Notes: generated by a model not told the origin, from the letters alone. DNA of 64,000 nt from an uncultured Saprospiraceae bacterium (GCA_937944245.1 CALDYY010000009.1:36749-100748); one strand, 5' to 3'; positions 28,001 through 34,461 are shown, numbered from the stretch's first letter. Program-made: numbers and translations.

Positions 28001-29196
28001 TCAATAGCGGTTGGAACTGGATTTCTTTCCCACTGTCTTCTAGTGTTTTGACAGATGTAAACGAAACTTTAGATGGCTTAACATTGGTAGAAAATGACCG
28101 CATTCTAAGTCAGCAATATTTCAATACTTACACCAATACAGATGGTTGGATAGGTTCGTTGAGCAGTACGGGCAATGGCTTTAATAGAAGGGAATTATAC
28201 AAAGTATTTTTGGCAAATCCTGGTACGTTCACTTACAATGGTACATTCAACGCACCATCTACCGACCCGATTAGCATTGGAACTGGTTGGAACTGGATTG
28301 GTTTCATTAGTCAAAAAAATATGGAAATCAATACCGCTTTAGCTTCGCTTTCTCCTTCCAATGGAGACGTTATCAAAGGACAGCGCACTTTTGCTGTATA
28401 TGAAACAGGCTTAGGTTGGGGTGGTAGCTTGACTTATTTAGAACCCACACAGGGGTACATGTTGCGCATGGCAAATACAGGTACGTTGATTTACCCGACG
28501 GTAAGCAACTTGACTGAACCTAATGAGACATTGGTAAAATCAAGCAACAGACTCAAAGTGTTGGAAGCGCAGATGGATTTGACACCAGCAGATTTCAAAG
28601 AAAATATGTCTATTGTCGGTACAGTTGCTCAATGCTTTCAACATACTATTCAGGAGAATACCTACTTAGCCGCTTTCGTTGGTGAGGATTGTAGAGGAAT
28701 AGCTCCACTTCAGCGCTCAGGGAAATCATGGCGAGTTTATTTGACTGTACATGGCAATAAAGGAGAACAAATTTCTTTCCGATTGATAGAAGGAGATAAA
28801 TCAAAAACAGTTTCCATCAAGAATGAAGTTGTATTCGATGCAGCGGAACTTTTGGGTATGCCTTCTGAACCTTATGCTTTTGAGTTAAATCTTAATTGTA
28901 ACCAAAAAGTGGCGGAAGTAATATCGCCAGAAAATATTCGCGATATTACAGTATATCCAAATCCATTCGATAATAAAATTATTGTGGACTTGAATTTGGA
29001 ACAGGCTGAATGGGTGATGATTAAGTTGCAAGACGTAAGTGGAAGAACAGTGAGTATTCTTTACGATGGAAAATTAGATGCAGGAGCGCAGCAAATTATT
29101 TGGAAAGCAAATACAGCAGCACCTCTGCCTTCAGGAATTTACTTCCTAAGTGTTCAATCTGGTTCAATGCACCAAGTTAGAAAACTGGTGAAATAA
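19027..29196 (+). CDS. Giant multidomain T9SS-secreted surface protein (LamG/FnIII)
   Basis: The track starts at a TTG (18952); the ATG at 19027 gives a proper signal peptide (LFLLCLLVLGTLSAWAQ) and 3,389 residues. In order, by rough position: LamG/concanavalin fold (340-490), two FnIII-like domains (610-800), a carboxypeptidase-regulatory-like domain split by a second LamG (836-995), another such domain (1117-1180), a long middle region with Ser/Thr-rich alternating strands (about 1530-1640 and 1840-1960), an SbsA/Big_5-like domain interrupted by two more LamG domains (2276-2424, 2478-2644), a BACON-like domain, a PxW module, two GWNWIxF repeats, a second PxW-like module, and a C-terminal T9SS sorting domain beginning YPNPFDNK. 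It should be exported by the type IX system and fixed to the cell surface. An adhesin or glycan-binding role is inference. Confidence 0.88.
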   Translation: MKMIFLQKWTRQLFLLCLLVLGTLSAWAQPQTITVLDDETLACEGKVRLKFQAGIDEFSDDYITDASLFLNDGSGEREILFITNFGNEPNTIDMSFEDWKWGRRSTDQASYGEIESVGQQREGDNYFFIVTISNLRRRSTNDLNFRLNWNWDGDTDFSNQNTNKSVDKKSIINSIFTSAFRDDCNPNEIKITSNANVACNKSGFKYKVTIQKSSSADFSSPTTLVDNRTYESSNTGSSVITEVTDNTAGQGYFKSRIEYFRTITSVIPGTFPLQFSTSDLVYQTVESVITPVQQFSVAPPALSVVSKDNCNNKINVKWQYNAQEANTFNIYRSSTADTYLQFDGNGDYIEVLNSTNISPATTQEMTIEALVRVDKIGASQTIVQNGSFFLFMSNGVVVGYAGGASSIAYGGALPLNSWVHVALSVAWSGSKSFTKIFVNGIETGSRSFSEIPSFNQTVKIGIPDPYPNPNGFLEFEGGLNNVRIWNRAYTSIDPNRVVTGTESDLVMFFDFEEGRPNEDNTGITFVKDKSTNNFQGQLNGFARKGATSNFNATFLNHQKIAEVNGKTLEYLDDQNIVSNQNYQYYITAIKTCASNTSESLPSNALFGFSPTVPLSPTNLNLTVNKNNNTIKLDWTDNAFDETAYEIRRRFGDASNIFTLQPNDITYIDNAVVSCRGYEYDVFAKNVCGLSTQSAQGRARLEPDLGAVLSATQFKGSKGSFMNRVELSWTAQSNVKIDRYRVYRKVLGTTDSVQIDVVSGNTNLYRDATSDAGVLYDYTLVGEVDCDGDVLRSNVVSTVGYRSATALVSGQVTYKGGNTVERVKVLVAPADGTQVGKSLILDGVDDKVTFDSISWMNQSFTVEFWVKRGNTNAATIFAHGSSAITPNQNLTIGFNTAGNFVFGFGGNDLTTTATYNTTDWQHWTCVYDATANKRYIYNNDALVASDTPTAVYMGKGRYQLGAMLQNTDFFSGQLDEMRIWNTAKDSAIVVRDYNRILNGNEAGIFASYSFDEGIGYGVYDRSKTGILLNQRHGAIMGATNLNATWSMLIPTPDQLGLYGLTDANGNYIIASIPYTGVGQTFKVVPQLGTHQFEPSQRNLFIGERSDIFNGTNFTDISSFPVTGTVFYKGTSCPADQIEIQVDGVTVVLNGNKVMTNSNGTFTVDVPIGKHRISLFKQGHRFEVGQFPTDGSLFDFQEPVSGLEFIDSTKLKVIGRVVGGTREGSKVPGLGRSVNNIGRARVVYEALVGNGCHRDTVFTNSLTGEYVTQLYPLKYVVKDVRVTNPMQNISTSDFFEALPQIDLVNVGTELTARDSVFTAGTRTLERIDSVKYNYRQDFVYRKKAELVVLNEDRINPFVGDAQFIYNNDTLNLRLANMPYPVFSRAKAYRAYVRASENYENLDSNAPIRLDKVPVTDGKLIINNQIAREAEESIEINLTDGDTLYTFIAGKPQIVRNDNRPEFSYTQTLDITLKRPGQTEDVKWEPNSGIALEDRVFRAYVIGFNDVVGSNFVSNGPEVVRFVLRDPPGDNSTATFTKATEISWSESASAGFAQSFQFNSKVGAGVDAQIGVGTSTGVKATATTTTNVQIDYEITAKGELGQTWTTSEAYSTNDAEEAVGVRSDLYVGETYNVIFGITDNLEFIPNSVCNTTALNCLEIHPSLPYKIALRTGFTVSPSKDKTTFIYDQNYIVNYLIPNLKRLRNNLFINQPGKYISNLSPDHKDYGKNNDDPVWGLAVSDESNPAKKRILDSLITQYGSLSKIPDLQLAKTYKNNPYTTEAQDSTGMSYRWKSSSTDINGGKRIYGIASDSVRYYNQAIRLWEEAIRDNEKDKITAINAASEYRTRNISLNGGTSFSNEESYTSSNSFGLAIEFSVAQNFKTAFESKVAGSEATAEIEQSNTFKLEVEVNKSSSKTTTWAYQIKDNDQGDFHNIEVYKSPAGWGPIFKTIAGQTSCPHEGGDVTQFHTPGAKLNERTLQRDKIEIDIFPKIVQNVPEGESAVFNIQLQNTSEANDAREYAIRVDPTSNPDGLGVSMDGFTITTESKFALTGGSVLTKLITVNRGPEKYEYKDIRLLVYAPCQYQAGTSDEVDIVDTVTFSVSFLPECTNIRLKEPTDLWVLNKFNKDTLPITIDNYDINKSGFESISLQYRPSSEATWRELNKWWHPTTKPNEMGDKIPLNTSFIRYFWDMSSNVDGPYQLRVVSGCALANKETEFKKGIADRINPTPFGTPSPGDGICDPGEDLKIRFNEMVDIGSLTALNFDIRGVLNGAPLRNSESVAFDGNNDYIEIPAFDLTRRSFAVEFWAKLNATGAGTVFSQGNSAGDGLFVGFDAARHFQFSFAGQTLTSTDAIPTGEWKHFVASFDIESNTAKLFIDAVEKRVSNAFTAPYISTGNIRLGQTIADGSKPLNGNVRELRLWSVSRSAVSIVPNLNISLSPTTAGLMGYWQMNEGVGRIVEDRVRKRNGVLNGATWAISPIGRAFRFNGTSDYLELSNAGLISFTEETDMTIEMWFKGTAAGTFFSNGKGDGSDNPTSWTFGVNASGKIVVSNNGITFESNTSGYLDDNWHHLAVVLKRNSAINLYIDGQLQKTGSGNGWKGFAGSKLWIGVRGWFNGSVETRDQYFAGSLDDIRIWNSARRPEQIERDWVNRLSGDELGLIAYYPFEAYRLDAGVPILDASLGDQSMNSYNLTQGGSTGLNYAQPTPPIKLQRPIEKVNFNFIVNNDEIILLPTDPSSRLEHSTLDITVKGVKDIHGNVMQSPATWIAFMNKNQINWDRENIEIVQTSGQSGAFEAIIVNSGGSQKEFQILNLPSWLTATPSSGRIAPNSQLTIKFAISDAVNIGQYEQDLFLSTDFGFNERLTLNLKVKATPPNWVVNTTQFQHTMSYVGQLVIENIISTDTEDQLAVFVNNQLRGVANVVLDAISSKHLVFLDVYSNAVEGEALEFRIWDASEGKVRVPVNPTNHKFVLHEFTGTRVNPQIFSANNSVEQAYSLNSGWNWISFPLSSSVLTDVNETLDGLTLVENDRILSQQYFNTYTNTDGWIGSLSSTGNGFNRRELYKVFLANPGTFTYNGTFNAPSTDPISIGTGWNWIGFISQKNMEINTALASLSPSNGDVIKGQRTFAVYETGLGWGGSLTYLEPTQGYMLRMANTGTLIYPTVSNLTEPNETLVKSSNRLKVLEAQMDLTPADFKENMSIVGTVAQCFQHTIQENTYLAAFVGEDCRGIAPLQRSGKSWRVYLTVHGNKGEQISFRLIEGDKSKTVSIKNEVVFDAAELLGMPSEPYAFELNLNCNQKVAEVISPENIRDITVYPNPFDNKIIVDLNLEQAEWVMIKLQDVSGRTVSILYDGKLDAGAQQIIWKANTAAPLPSGIYFLSVQSGSMHQVRKLVK

Positions 29197-29275
29197 TTTA
29201 GTAAGAGCGTTGGCAATCAATTTAGCCTATTGGTTGTCAGCGCTACTTTTCGGGCACTTTTTTAATCTAATTACT

Positions 29276-30469
29276 ATGCGACTTAAAATATGTTTTTTTA
29301 TTGGGTTTGCATTAATGCTTCAAACTGCACAAGGTCAAGCACCAAACTGGGAAGTACAGCCAGGAATTTATCGTTACTCCACTTCGCTTATCTGTGCAGC
29401 CTTCGATGAATGTATGGAAACTACGAATGTTAATGATATCATTGGCGTATTCGATACCAGTGAGGTATGTAGGGGTAAGGCTAATATTATGTCTTATTCT
29501 GCTGGCTATCGCGCATTTTTGACGATATACGGTAACTCATCTAGTGAAGATTTGTACTTCAGAATATATAATTCAGTTACGAACAAGGTTCACTACGCCT
29601 ATGTTAGTAAGGTAAACTTTCTGGCGGAAGCCATACAGGGGTCGCTTGCTTCACCAATAGAAGTTAAATATGCTTCTTCGACGGATATAGACGCAGGAGA
29701 TGATCAAACAGTTTACAACGAAACCACTACCAAGTTAGCAGCTACCGGCAATACGGGAAATAACGGTTCATGGAGTATTTTATATGGAGATGGAGGAAGT
29801 TTCGGAGACAAAAATAGTCCTACTTCTACGTTTTCAGGAGAGTACGGCAAGACTTACTTCCTCGTTTGGTCTGTAACAAATCCAAATTGTATGGACAAAA
29901 TGGATCACGTTATCATCAAGTTTATTAATGACCCTAACTTGCCAGTCGAACTTCTATTTTTTAAAGGAAGCGTGCAAACACAAGGCATTGAGCTATTATG
30001 GGCAACCGCTTCAGAACTGAATAATCAAGGTTTTGAAATTCAGCGTAGCCAAGATGCAAAGACGTGGAAAAATGTAGGCTTCATACAAGGCAACGGTATG
30101 AGTGTTAATCGGCATAATTATTCTTTTGTGGATGAATTGCCATTAACAAAGAATAATTACTACCGACTAAAGCAGATAGATTTTGATGGTACTTTTGAAT
30201 ATAGCTCAATTATATATGTCGAATGGACAAAAGTTAAAAACTCTATCCAGTTCTATCCTAATCCAACAGCTGATAAACTGTACTACGATTTTTCTGATAA
30301 TGCCAACATTACGACAGTACAACTTACGAATATGTTTGGTAATATTCTAAAATCCAGTGATTTATCAAAAGGAGAGATTAGTTTATCGGATTTACCAGAT
30401 GGTGTTTATTTGTTAATTATTGAAAGAGATAGCGGTAAGCAGGTAAGCAAAGTGATTAAAACGCATTGA
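29276..30469 (+). CDS. T9SS-secreted partner protein with PxW module and sorting domain
   Basis: 397 residues from the ATG at 29276, which opens a good signal peptide (ICFFIGFALMLQTAQGQ); the track's upstream start adds a second, unlikely hydrophobic stretch. The mature N-terminus (PNWEVQPGIYRYS...IIGVFDTSEVCRGKAN) resembles the module near the C-terminus of the giant protein. It is followed by a PKD/SprB-like segment starting DIDAGDDQTV, a linker with the VELLFFKGSVQTQGIELLWATASE pattern common in Bacteroidota secreted proteins, and a type A T9SS sorting domain starting YPNPTADK. It lies about 80 bases after the giant gene, probably in the same transcript. The two proteins may form a surface complex; that is inference. 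Confidence 0.82.
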   Translation: MRLKICFFIGFALMLQTAQGQAPNWEVQPGIYRYSTSLICAAFDECMETTNVNDIIGVFDTSEVCRGKANIMSYSAGYRAFLTIYGNSSSEDLYFRIYNSVTNKVHYAYVSKVNFLAEAIQGSLASPIEVKYASSTDIDAGDDQTVYNETTTKLAATGNTGNNGSWSILYGDGGSFGDKNSPTSTFSGEYGKTYFLVWSVTNPNCMDKMDHVIIKFINDPNLPVELLFFKGSVQTQGIELLWATASELNNQGFEIQRSQDAKTWKNVGFIQGNGMSVNRHNYSFVDELPLTKNNYYRLKQIDFDGTFEYSSIIYVEWTKVKNSIQFYPNPTADKLYYDFSDNANITTVQLTNMFGNILKSSDLSKGEISLSDLPDGVYLLIIERDSGKQVSKVIKTH

Positions 30470-30515
30470 TTATTGACAGTAGCACGGGATAAATTTTTTT
30501 CATTTTTTCCATGCT

Positions 30516-30554
30516 AACAAAAGTATAACCCCCAAAAAACAAAAGTATAACCCC
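30516..30554 (+). repeat. Two 17-bp direct repeats, 22-bp period
   Basis: AACAAAAGTATAACCCC occurs at 30516-30532 and 30538-30554, just inside the right end of the 15-kb module. Repeated short motifs of this kind occur at the ends of some insertion sequences, IS21-type for example, and at regulatory sites. No transposase or matching opposite end was found in the window. Confidence 0.6.
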
Positions 30555-30592
30555 GAGATCCCTTTTCAGTCTGGTTTTGGTAAGCTTCCAAA

Positions 30593-30703
30593 GTTGAAAT
30601 GCACTGATTGACAGCAAACTTAACATTTTTGCATCAATTCCTGCTGAAAATTCAAAACATCTTTATACATTCGATGTAAATAACCAACGATTGTATGCCT
30701 ATT
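30593..30703 (+). repeat. 111-bp direct repeat, right copy
   Basis: This is the second copy of 15371-15481, 109 of 111 bases identical. It covers the whole region upstream of gntP and its first three codons (ATG at 30695). Its left end corresponds to the base 3 positions before the NRAMP start in the other copy, which is the main evidence that this is the old NRAMP-gntP intergenic region. It includes tTTGACAGC-like and TTTTTG elements that could form the gntP promoter. Confidence 0.95.
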
Positions 30704-32011
30704 CTCCTGCTTGCCCTTAGTGTAGCCACGTTGCTATTACTAATCATGTACTTTCGCTTCAATACGTTTATTGCGCTACTATTAGTTTCCATAGCCGTTG
30801 GTTTGGCGCAAGGAATGGAATTTACAGCAGTAATGAATGCTATAAAAAATGGTGTTGGCGGTACATTAGGGGATTTGGCGTTAGTGCTAGGTTTGGGCGC
30901 TATGCTAGGCGCAATTATTGCAGAAAGTGGTGCAGCACTTCGTATCACTAATGTATTAATCAATAGTTTTGGCTTAAAATGGATTCAAGTAGCGGCAGTG
31001 TTGGCGGGGTTTATTATTGGTATTCCTATTTTTTACAATGTGGGATTCATTATGCTTATTCCTATTATTTTTTCTATTGCCCATTCCACAAAATTACCTT
31101 TGCTTTATGTAGGTATCCCTATGATTAGCGCACTTTCTGTAACACATGGCTTCTTGCCACCGCATCCTGCACCCACTGCTATTGCTGGAATTTATGGTGC
31201 TGATATGTCCCTTACGTTACTTTATGGCATTATCATTGGTATTCCAACGGTACTAATAGCAGGATTGCTCTTTGGGAGACTATTTAAAGACTTTCACACA
31301 CCTATTCCAAAAGATATTTTTGATTTTAAAGTAACTGATGTTGCTCAAGCACCCTATTTTAGTATTAGTGTATTTTCTGCATTATTGCCCGTCCTATTGA
31401 TGGGTGGTGCAGCCATCGCCAAATTAAATTTTATTGAAAATTCAATAGAATACAATGTCTTTTCTTTCTTAGGTGATCCTGTTGTAGCTTTACTCATAGC
31501 GGTATTGTTTGCGACGTATAGTTTGGGCATTCGCATGGGTAAATCCATGAGAGAAGTGATGGAAAGTTGCACGAACTCGGTTAAAGCTATTGCAATGATT
31601 ATGCTCATTATTGCAGGGGGTGGAGCATTTAAACAAGTATTAATTGATAGTGGCATCAGTGAATATATTGTAGCCGCTTTTCAAACGACTAACATTTCAC
31701 CCCTTTTGCTTGCGTGGACGGTTGCAGCAGCCTTGCGTATTACGCTAGGTTCAGCGACAGTGGCTGCATTGACGGCTGCTGGTATTGCAATGCCTCTATT
31801 AAGCCATACGGATGTAAGCCCTGAATTATTAGTGCTAGCCACTGGTGCTGGTAGTTTAACGCTTTCTCAAGTAAATGATACGGGCTTCTGGATGTTTAAA
31901 GAATATTTTAACTTGACTATTTGGCAAACGCTCCGTTCTTGGACCGTTATGGAAACAATTATTTCTATTGCTGGGTTAATAGGTTGTTTACTTTTGAATC
32001 AAATTATATAA
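30695..32011 (+). CDS. gntP: GntP-family gluconate:H+ symporter
   Basis: 438 residues with about twelve hydrophobic helices. It carries the GntP-family pattern: LGLGAMLGAIIAESGAA early on, GIPIFYNVGFIMLIPI, and THGFLPPHPAPTAIAGIYGAD. It imports gluconate or a related sugar acid with protons across the inner membrane. The next gene, 28 bases on, is a lipoprotein gluconolactonase, which would generate gluconate outside the cytoplasm. The first three codons lie within the 111-bp repeat shared with the region upstream of the NRAMP gene. The gene symbol indicates the family; gntT or an idonate permease is possible. Confidence 0.9.
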   Translation: MPILLLALSVATLLLLIMYFRFNTFIALLLVSIAVGLAQGMEFTAVMNAIKNGVGGTLGDLALVLGLGAMLGAIIAESGAALRITNVLINSFGLKWIQVAAVLAGFIIGIPIFYNVGFIMLIPIIFSIAHSTKLPLLYVGIPMISALSVTHGFLPPHPAPTAIAGIYGADMSLTLLYGIIIGIPTVLIAGLLFGRLFKDFHTPIPKDIFDFKVTDVAQAPYFSISVFSALLPVLLMGGAAIAKLNFIENSIEYNVFSFLGDPVVALLIAVLFATYSLGIRMGKSMREVMESCTNSVKAIAMIMLIIAGGGAFKQVLIDSGISEYIVAAFQTTNISPLLLAWTVAAALRITLGSATVAALTAAGIAMPLLSHTDVSPELLVLATGAGSLTLSQVNDTGFWMFKEYFNLTIWQTLRSWTVMETIISIAGLIGCLLLNQII

Positions 32012-32039
32012 ACGCTTATTTTACAAAACTTTAGATGCA

Positions 32040-33059
32040 ATGAGAACAAGTATTTTTTTTCTAATGACAATTATTTTGCTGGCTAGTTGCTCGGAAAGCA
32101 ATAGTTCCAATACAATGGAAATGGCAGCTAAAACCTATCCAACCGTAGGTAGTATTGAAGTTTTAGATGAAGGATTATCCAAAATAATATCGTCAGATGC
32201 ACCGATTGAGATACTAGCAGAAGGCTTTTCTTGGTCAGAAGGTCCAGTTTGGGTAAAAGCACTAAACAGTGTATTGTTTACCGATGTTCCAGAGAATAAA
32301 ATTTGGCGTTGGTCAGAAAAAGACAGTCTTCAACTTTACTTAGAGCCATCTGGTTACTTGGGTTCAACAAAAGGTGGACAAGGTGCAAATGGTTTATGGA
32401 TTGATAGCGAAGGTAAGTTGGTGATGTGCCAACATGGAGAGCGACAAATTGCCTACATGGATGCGCCTTTGGATGCGCCAGCACCTAAGTTTGTTTCTCT
32501 AGCTAGCCAATACAAAGGCAAACGATTTAGTAGCCCCAACGATTTAGTTATAGACAAAAAGGGTAATATTTACTTCACTGACCCGCCTTATGGCTTGCCT
32601 AAAGATGTAGAACAGGAAATTCCTTTTCAAGGCGTATTTAGAAAAAATATAGATGGCAGCATTGATTTGCTAGTGGACAGCCTTTCTCGCCCGAATGGAG
32701 TAGCGCTTTCTCCTGATGAGAAAACGATGTATATTGCCGTTTCCGATGGACAAAAAGCACATTTGCTAGCTTATGACATTCAAGAGGATGGAACAGTTAC
32801 CAATGGTAGAATCCTTTGTGATACTACTCCAGAGGTAGGGATGGAAGGAAGGAAAGGTGTTCCAGATGGCTTAGTGGTGCATAGCAATGGCACAATTTTT
32901 ACGACTGGACCAGGTGGTATATGGGTCGTTGCTCCAGATGGAAAAGTGCTAGGTAAGATTTTAACGACCCAATCCACTGCAAATTGTACTTTGGATGCCG
33001 ATGAAAAAATGCTCTACATGACAGCGCATATGTATTTGATGCGTGTACCTTTGTTATAA
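32040..33059 (+). CDS. Gluconolactonase, SMP-30/LRE family lipoprotein
   Basis: 339 residues. A lipoprotein signal (IILLASC, lipid Cys at about 17) is followed by a six-bladed beta-propeller typical of SMP-30/gluconolactonase enzymes. Visible blade motifs include EGPVWV near the start (the metal-binding Glu), FSSPNDLVID (metal-binding Asn), SRPNGVALSPDEKTMY and GVPDGLVVHSNG. The enzyme should hydrolyse glucono-lactone to gluconate with a divalent metal, probably in the periplasm at a membrane. It lies 28 bases after gntP in the same direction, which forms a simple lactone hydrolysis-uptake unit. A strong terminator follows. Confidence 0.88.
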   Translation: MRTSIFFLMTIILLASCSESNSSNTMEMAAKTYPTVGSIEVLDEGLSKIISSDAPIEILAEGFSWSEGPVWVKALNSVLFTDVPENKIWRWSEKDSLQLYLEPSGYLGSTKGGQGANGLWIDSEGKLVMCQHGERQIAYMDAPLDAPAPKFVSLASQYKGKRFSSPNDLVIDKKGNIYFTDPPYGLPKDVEQEIPFQGVFRKNIDGSIDLLVDSLSRPNGVALSPDEKTMYIAVSDGQKAHLLAYDIQEDGTVTNGRILCDTTPEVGMEGRKGVPDGLVVHSNGTIFTTGPGGIWVVAPDGKVLGKILTTQSTANCTLDADEKMLYMTAHMYLMRVPLL

Positions 33060-33066
33060 TTGAACT

Positions 33067-33099
33067 AGATTTGGCAAACTAAAAAGGTTTGCCAAATCT
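33067..33099 (+). terminator. Terminator after the gluconolactonase gene
   Basis: AGATTTGGCAAAC (33067-33079) and GTTTGCCAAATCT (33087-33099) form a perfect 13-bp stem with the 7-base loop TAAAAAG, 7 bases after the stop. The tail CTCTT is only weakly T-rich. It closes the gntP-gluconolactonase unit. Confidence 0.75.
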
Positions 33100-33140
33100 C
33101 TCTTAGTGTTGCTAAATTAGAACAAACTGAAAATAGATAA

Positions 33141-33842
33141 ATGATAGATAGCGATATTCAAGTTATTTTTGAGGACAATCACCTTATAGCAGTCAATAAA
33201 CCTGCGGGTTGGTTGGTGCAAGGAGATGAAACAGGTGATAGCCCACTTTCTGATTGGGTAAAAGATTATATTAAGATTCGGTATCAAAAGCCCGGTGCTG
33301 TTTTTTTAGGTACTATCCATAGGATTGACCGACCTGTGAGTGGTGTAGTGCTTTTTGCGCGCACCAGTAAGGCACTAGAGCGGATGAATAAAATGTTTCA
33401 GCTACGGGAAGTGAAAAAAACATACTGGGCGGTGGTGATGGAGCGTCCCGAAAAATTAAGCGATACCCTAGTGCATCATCTGGTGAAAGATACTACCAAC
33501 AATATAGTCAAAGCCTATACTCGCCAGCAAGAAATGTCGAAAAGAGCCGAATTACAGTATCATATTATTGCTGAAGTAGGGGAACATCGCTTGCTAGAAG
33601 TGCGTCCTTTGACAGGCAGACCGCATCAAATTCGGGTGCAGTTGAGCAAAATTGGTTGTCCGATTCGCGGCGATCGCAAGTATGGAGCGAAATACAAAAA
33701 TCAAATTAATTTTATACATCTTCATGCTAGACGCTTGGAGTTTGAACATCCTGTAACGAAAGTTCCCACTAAAATTGAGGCAGATTTACCCGATGAGCAA
33801 GTTTGGAATTTATTTGACGGCGTAGAAAGTTTCGATTGGTGA
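33141..33842 (+). CDS. RluA-family pseudouridine synthase
   Basis: 233 residues, without an S4 domain. The RluA catalytic motif, normally HRLDxxTSG, reads HRIDRPVSGVVLF (catalytic Asp at about 63). The later RPLTGRPHQIRVQL and GDRKYG motifs are also conserved. The enzyme isomerises specific uridines of rRNA or tRNA to pseudouridine; which position cannot be told, though short S4-less members are often TruC/RluA-like. The gene is followed 64 bases later by the HD-domain gene and preceded by a terminator. Confidence 0.9.
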   Translation: MIDSDIQVIFEDNHLIAVNKPAGWLVQGDETGDSPLSDWVKDYIKIRYQKPGAVFLGTIHRIDRPVSGVVLFARTSKALERMNKMFQLREVKKTYWAVVMERPEKLSDTLVHHLVKDTTNNIVKAYTRQQEMSKRAELQYHIIAEVGEHRLLEVRPLTGRPHQIRVQLSKIGCPIRGDRKYGAKYKNQINFIHLHARRLEFEHPVTKVPTKIEADLPDEQVWNLFDGVESFDW

Positions 33843-33906
33843 ATAGGGCAAAATCAGCTACATTTGATGAGGTGTTATGTTTAATTATCTTAAACTATTT
33901 TGTCAA

Positions 33907-34461
33907 ATGACTAAAGCACAACAAACAGCGGCAAGCATCATTGAGCTATATCGGGAAAAGGGTAATCACGGATATGGCGAACAAGTAACCATGATTCAGC
34001 ACATGGTGCAATCGGCAAGATTGGCAGCAGCAGAAGGCTACGAGGAAGAAGTTGTCTTGGCTGCTTTTTTGCATGATATTGGACATTTTTTTGACGAGGA
34101 AGCTCAAATGGGAGGCTATGGCACAGAACATCACGATGAAATTGGTGCAAATTACCTTCGCGAAAAAGGATTTTCTGAAAAGCTAGTTGCGCTAGTGCAA
34201 GGGCATGTAACGGCAAAAAGATACCTAACTTTTGCTCAACCACAATACTATAATCAACTTTCTGAAGCCAGTAAAGCTACATTAGTTTATCAAGGTGGAC
34301 TAATGACCGAACAAGAGGCAAAGGCATTTGAAGCAACACCTCATTTTGAGCTTTGCATCAAAATGCGCTATTGGGATGACGGTGGCAAAACTCAAGAAAC
34401 AATGGGATTAGAAATATTAGTCCCTTATGAGGCAATGATTATCAGGCATTTGGAGCGTTAA
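33907..34461 (+). CDS. PhnZ-like HD-domain oxygenase
   Basis: 184 residues from the ATG at 33907; an earlier ATG at 33877 is also possible. The sequence follows the PhnZ/TmpB class of HD oxygenases, which use a mixed-valent diiron centre to cleave hydroxyphosphonates. Candidate iron ligands in the family order are H32 (in QHMV), H56-D57 (in FLHDIGHF), H76 (in GTEHHDEIGA), H100 (in VQGHVTAKRYL) and an Asp near 158 (YWDDGG). The GEQV stretch holds the Glu equivalent to the substrate-contacting residue of PhnZ, although the nearby Tyr of PhnZ seems not to be conserved. No PhnY-like hydroxylase or phosphonate transporter is near. An unrelated small-molecule substrate is possible. Confidence 0.72.
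   Translation: MTKAQQTAASIIELYREKGNHGYGEQVTMIQHMVQSARLAAAEGYEEEVVLAAFLHDIGHFFDEEAQMGGYGTEHHDEIGANYLREKGFSEKLVALVQGHVTAKRYLTFAQPQYYNQLSEASKATLVYQGGLMTEQEAKAFEATPHFELCIKMRYWDDGGKTQETMGLEILVPYEAMIIRHLER

Larger units (their letters stand above)
15482..30592. mobile_element. 15.1-kb inserted module flanked by 111-bp direct repeats
   Basis: The segment between the two repeat copies holds four genes: a TPR histidine kinase, a LytTR regulator and two T9SS-targeted surface proteins, one of about 3,390 residues. The repeats correspond to a divergent promoter region, so the ancestral order was most likely NRAMP(-)-repeat-gntP(+) and the module was placed between with the intergenic region duplicated. 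No integrase or transposase is inside. A tandem 17-bp repeat near the right end may be a scar. Mobility is inference; the repeat structure is directly visible. Confidence 0.6.
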
